Source of the DNA: Methanobacteriaceae archaeon
GTDB lineage: Archaea; Methanobacteriota; Methanobacteria; Methanobacteriales; Methanobacteriaceae
Direction: 5' to 3'
NCBI GenBank assembly: GCA_029219465.1
Contig: JAQXTL010000006.1
Coordinates: forward strand, 55,286-119,285
DNA: 64,000 bases
Positions 62,579-64,000 of this stretch are shown piece by piece (the first letter of the stretch is position 1; the number at the start of each line of letters is the position of its first letter). The notes beneath the pieces are model-generated. The model did not search any database, had not been told where the DNA came from, and worked only from the letters and a program-made list of their open reading frames with translations. Position numbers and translations under genes: made by a program.

Positions 62579-62893
62579 CAATAATTAACATTAACATCGG
62601 CCATTAGCTATTCAGAACTAACTTTCTGAAACCCGTTCATATATATCGCAGTCCACAATCAGATTTCAAATCCAAAACCATTGCCGTTAATGTTAATGTG
62701 CAGCTGTTAAAGTGAAAGTCAAAAATAGGTATTGTTTATTTTAACGGTAACATTGCAGATAATGCAAGTTGGTCAAGCTATTGAAAATAAGTTTTTATTA
62801 CGATATTTTTTTATATTTTATTATCTTATTATTGTCATTTATTAACAATTTTTAAAATGAAGTATAGCGCTAGCTATCGAAAAAAAATTTTTG
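62579..62893. other. Non-coding stretch with repeat copy B and potential RNA stems
   Basis: 315 bp without a gene. Repeat B (62623-62699) contains a promoter-like GAAACCCGTTCATATATAT. CCGTTAA (62684-62690) can pair with TTAACGG (62741-62747), and TTGCA (62753-62757) with TGCAA (62763-62767). AACATTAACATCGGC near 62588-62602 is complementary to part of the repeat end. ATAGC-GCTA-GCTAT (62864-62877) is an inverted repeat next to the end of the winged-helix gene. Confidence 0.5.
62623..62699 (+). repeat. 77-nt direct repeat, copy B, with promoter
   Basis: The partner of copy A at 60698-60774, about 1.9 kb away in the same orientation, so the two bracket the SHOCT/DUF4268 genes. BRE/TATA-like block at 62628-62648 predicts a transcript starting near 62670 in the plus direction, with no open frame after it. 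Confidence 0.65.
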
Positions 62894-63175
62894 CTATTTA
62901 TATTGAAGTTCATAATATATTAGCAATCCAAGACGAATTAGTTTATATAGCTTGCCGGTCTTTTCATTTTCATTAAGGCACATGACAATATCTTTGTCTT
63001 TTAATTCTCGTAGCACTCTTGATACCAGTGAGAATCTTACGTTCATTGTTTCTGTAATTTCCGATGGAGTCATTCTTGATTTTTCGATTATTTTGACAAC
63101 CTTTTGACGGTTCTTGCTACGTTTGACGTAGGCGAATGCGTCAATGTATGTCGGGCTATTAGTATCGGGTAACAT
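62894..63175 (-). CDS. Small winged-helix transcriptional regulator
   Basis: A 93-residue MarR/ArsR-like winged-helix protein. The recognition helices are RMTPSEITETMNVRFSLVSR and VLRELKDKDIVMCLNENEKT, with the wing at KTGKLYKLIRLG. Size suggests a DNA-binding domain alone, dimerising through its ends. It is opposite in direction to the SHOCT operon. Two direct repeats at its start codon (63168-63181 and 63201-63214) suggest autoregulation. Confidence 0.8.
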   Translation of the reverse strand: MLPDTNSPTYIDAFAYVKRSKNRQKVVKIIEKSRMTPSEITETMNVRFSLVSRVLRELKDKDIVMCLNENEKTGKLYKLIRLGLLIYYELQYK

Positions 63176-63181
63176 GCTATT
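63168..63181. promoter_or_regulatory. Direct-repeat operator 1 at the winged-helix gene start
   Basis: GGTAACATGCTATT, overlapping the start codon (CAT at 63173-63175, minus gene). It matches operator 2 in 12 of 14 positions. Confidence 0.45.
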
Positions 63182-63200
63182 CTATATCAATTACGAATTA

Positions 63201-63214
63201 GGTATTATGCTATT
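63201..63214. promoter_or_regulatory. Direct-repeat operator 2 upstream of the winged-helix gene
   Basis: GGTATTATGCTATT, 33 bp from operator 1, about three helical turns, so both would lie on the same DNA face. Between them is AT-rich promoter-like sequence. Confidence 0.45.
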
Positions 63215-63432
63215 TTTATTCTATTGTTATTCTATTAACATCGAACAATCTTTTATTAGATTTATGCATTATATTTAAAAATTTTTATTATATCTTAAAT
63301 ACGAAAAATAACCATAATTGATTAGTTATAATGTCAAATTGACTTTTATATTAATTTAAATTTTATTCGGATAAGTTATTGATATATTGTGGTTAAATAA
63401 AGGAAAAATAAAAATCAAATCCTATGACTCTT

Positions 63433-64000
63433 TCAAAAACTTTGTTGATTTTCAAAATCCTTTTTGCGATTGTCATTCCAAATGAGATCCCTGCGATAGA
63501 TTCGTTTTAAAACGCCTCGTTTGGTCTTGAATGTTCGTTTTCTTGATTTTGGCATTGTTTTTTGGAGAGCATTTTCAATTTTGTTACTTGTTTTTTCAAT
63601 TTTCTTATCTTTTAAGTGATAAATGATGCTTTTATATCTTGGGAAAATGAATTTTCTAATTATTTTATGAATAACTGGATGAAAATCATCTTTTACGATA
63701 AATTAAAGATTGTACTTCATTTTTGAATTCATCAATGTCATTTAAATTGAATAAATCTTTGATCATTTTCAGTTGTTTATGACGTTCTTGATATTCTTCG
63801 TCTGGAATGCGATTTTTGTCTTTAAAATTTTTTAATTGTTTGTTTAAAGTTTTTTTTAGTATGGAAAATACATAATTGGTGTTTAAAACCTAGTTTTGGG
63901 ATAATTGATGTATATTTTTTATCTAAATCTGTTGTGATTGCAATTTTATTTTTATTTGCTGTGGATTCTCTTAAAAACTTTTCAACAGTTGTTTCATCTT
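63433..64000 (-). pseudogene. DDE transposase remnant (possibly ISM1-like), frameshifted, cut by window edge
   Basis: Read on the minus strand from the edge: DETTVEKFLREST, then IAITTDLDKKYTSIIPKLGF and HQLCIFHTKKN. The frame then shifts in an A8 run (continuing LKNFKDKNRIPDEEYQERHK) and again near 63699 (continuing DDFHPVIHKIIRKF). It ends KIENALQKTMPKSRKRTFKT, KRGVLKRIYRRDLIWND and a stop at 63433. The DLD and KIEN segments fit the second Asp and the Glu of a DDE transposase. ISM1 is the insertion sequence known from M. smithii; the identity here is inferred. The 258 bp to its left hold only the regulator's upstream region. Confidence 0.72.

Overview
The window is AT-rich archaeal DNA from a Methanobacteriales methanogen, most likely Methanobrevibacter (M. 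smithii or a close relative). This rests on gene content, not on a database search. The pointers are an archaeal stalk/Spt5/SecE/FtsZ cluster, TFE, archaeosine synthase, Pelota, CDC48, an Orc1/Cdc6 protein, methanogenesis marker 8, MptE, MraY-like and MurG-like genes as expected for pseudomurein, a pseudomurein endoisopeptidase-like enzyme, and decayed adhesin-like genes with beta-helix (GGAI / FxNN) repeats.

Layout. 1-5489 (minus): alaS (partial), rpl12, rpl10, rpl1, rpl11, spt5, secE, ftsZ; structured leaders sit before rpl1 and spt5. 5613-12927: a pyruvate-kinase C-domain protein, a CofE-like ligase, a sugar 4,6-dehydratase plus aminotransferase pair for surface glycans, then tfe, an HD protein, arcS and a MIP18-type Fe-S factor. 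13031-13105: tRNA-Ile(GAU). 13259-19914: ACT regulator, hypC, a flavin disulfide oxidoreductase, MurG/MraY-like pair, pelA, tyrA. 20226-31283: cdc48 behind a strong promoter with an inverted repeat, marker 8, exonuclease, thiC, DNA ligase, a preQ0/queuosine-precursor transporter, a GlmM paralogue, a DUF116-like protein and its TetR-type regulator. 31431-31873: an internally deleted adhesin remnant. 32268-45754 (minus): ASCH-TPR fusion, nrdG-like, hisC, gamma-carbonic-anhydrase-like, glmU-like, glmM, apgM, DUF92, rps3ae, Rpn nuclease, NifX-like, MTA/MTI phosphorylase, rtcB and archease. 45843-56067: small membrane protein, cdc6, mptE, two YczE-like membrane proteins, class V aminotransferase, gerW/DUF2953, an AAA/DUF4143 ATPase behind five 35-bp tandem repeats, a TPP enzyme, a dCTP deaminase-like protein and a tautomerase.

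The accessory right end (56180-64000) is the most unusual part. A duplicated-domain protein with a winged-helix-like C-terminus is divergent from an adhesin-like gene broken by three single-base homopolymer changes. The next gene is a pseudomurein endoisopeptidase-like enzyme. A 16-bp palindromic element (consensus TTTAGGTATACCTAAA) lies at both promoters, which suggests common control of surface and cell-wall-cleaving genes. Then comes a SHOCT-domain protein plus a DUF4268/PD-(D/E)XK nuclease-like protein. They are bracketed by two 77-nt direct repeats (about 74% identical by eye), each carrying a strong BRE/TATA promoter followed by a potential RNA stem. A small winged-helix regulator with duplicated sites at its own start and a decayed DDE transposase close the window.

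Functional links: RtcB with archease (RNA ligation); ArcS with a preQ0-type transporter (archaeosine); GlmM/GlmU with MraY/MurG-like proteins and the Pei-like enzyme (cell-wall synthesis and cleavage); stalk proteins, Spt5, TFE and SecE (information processing and secretion).
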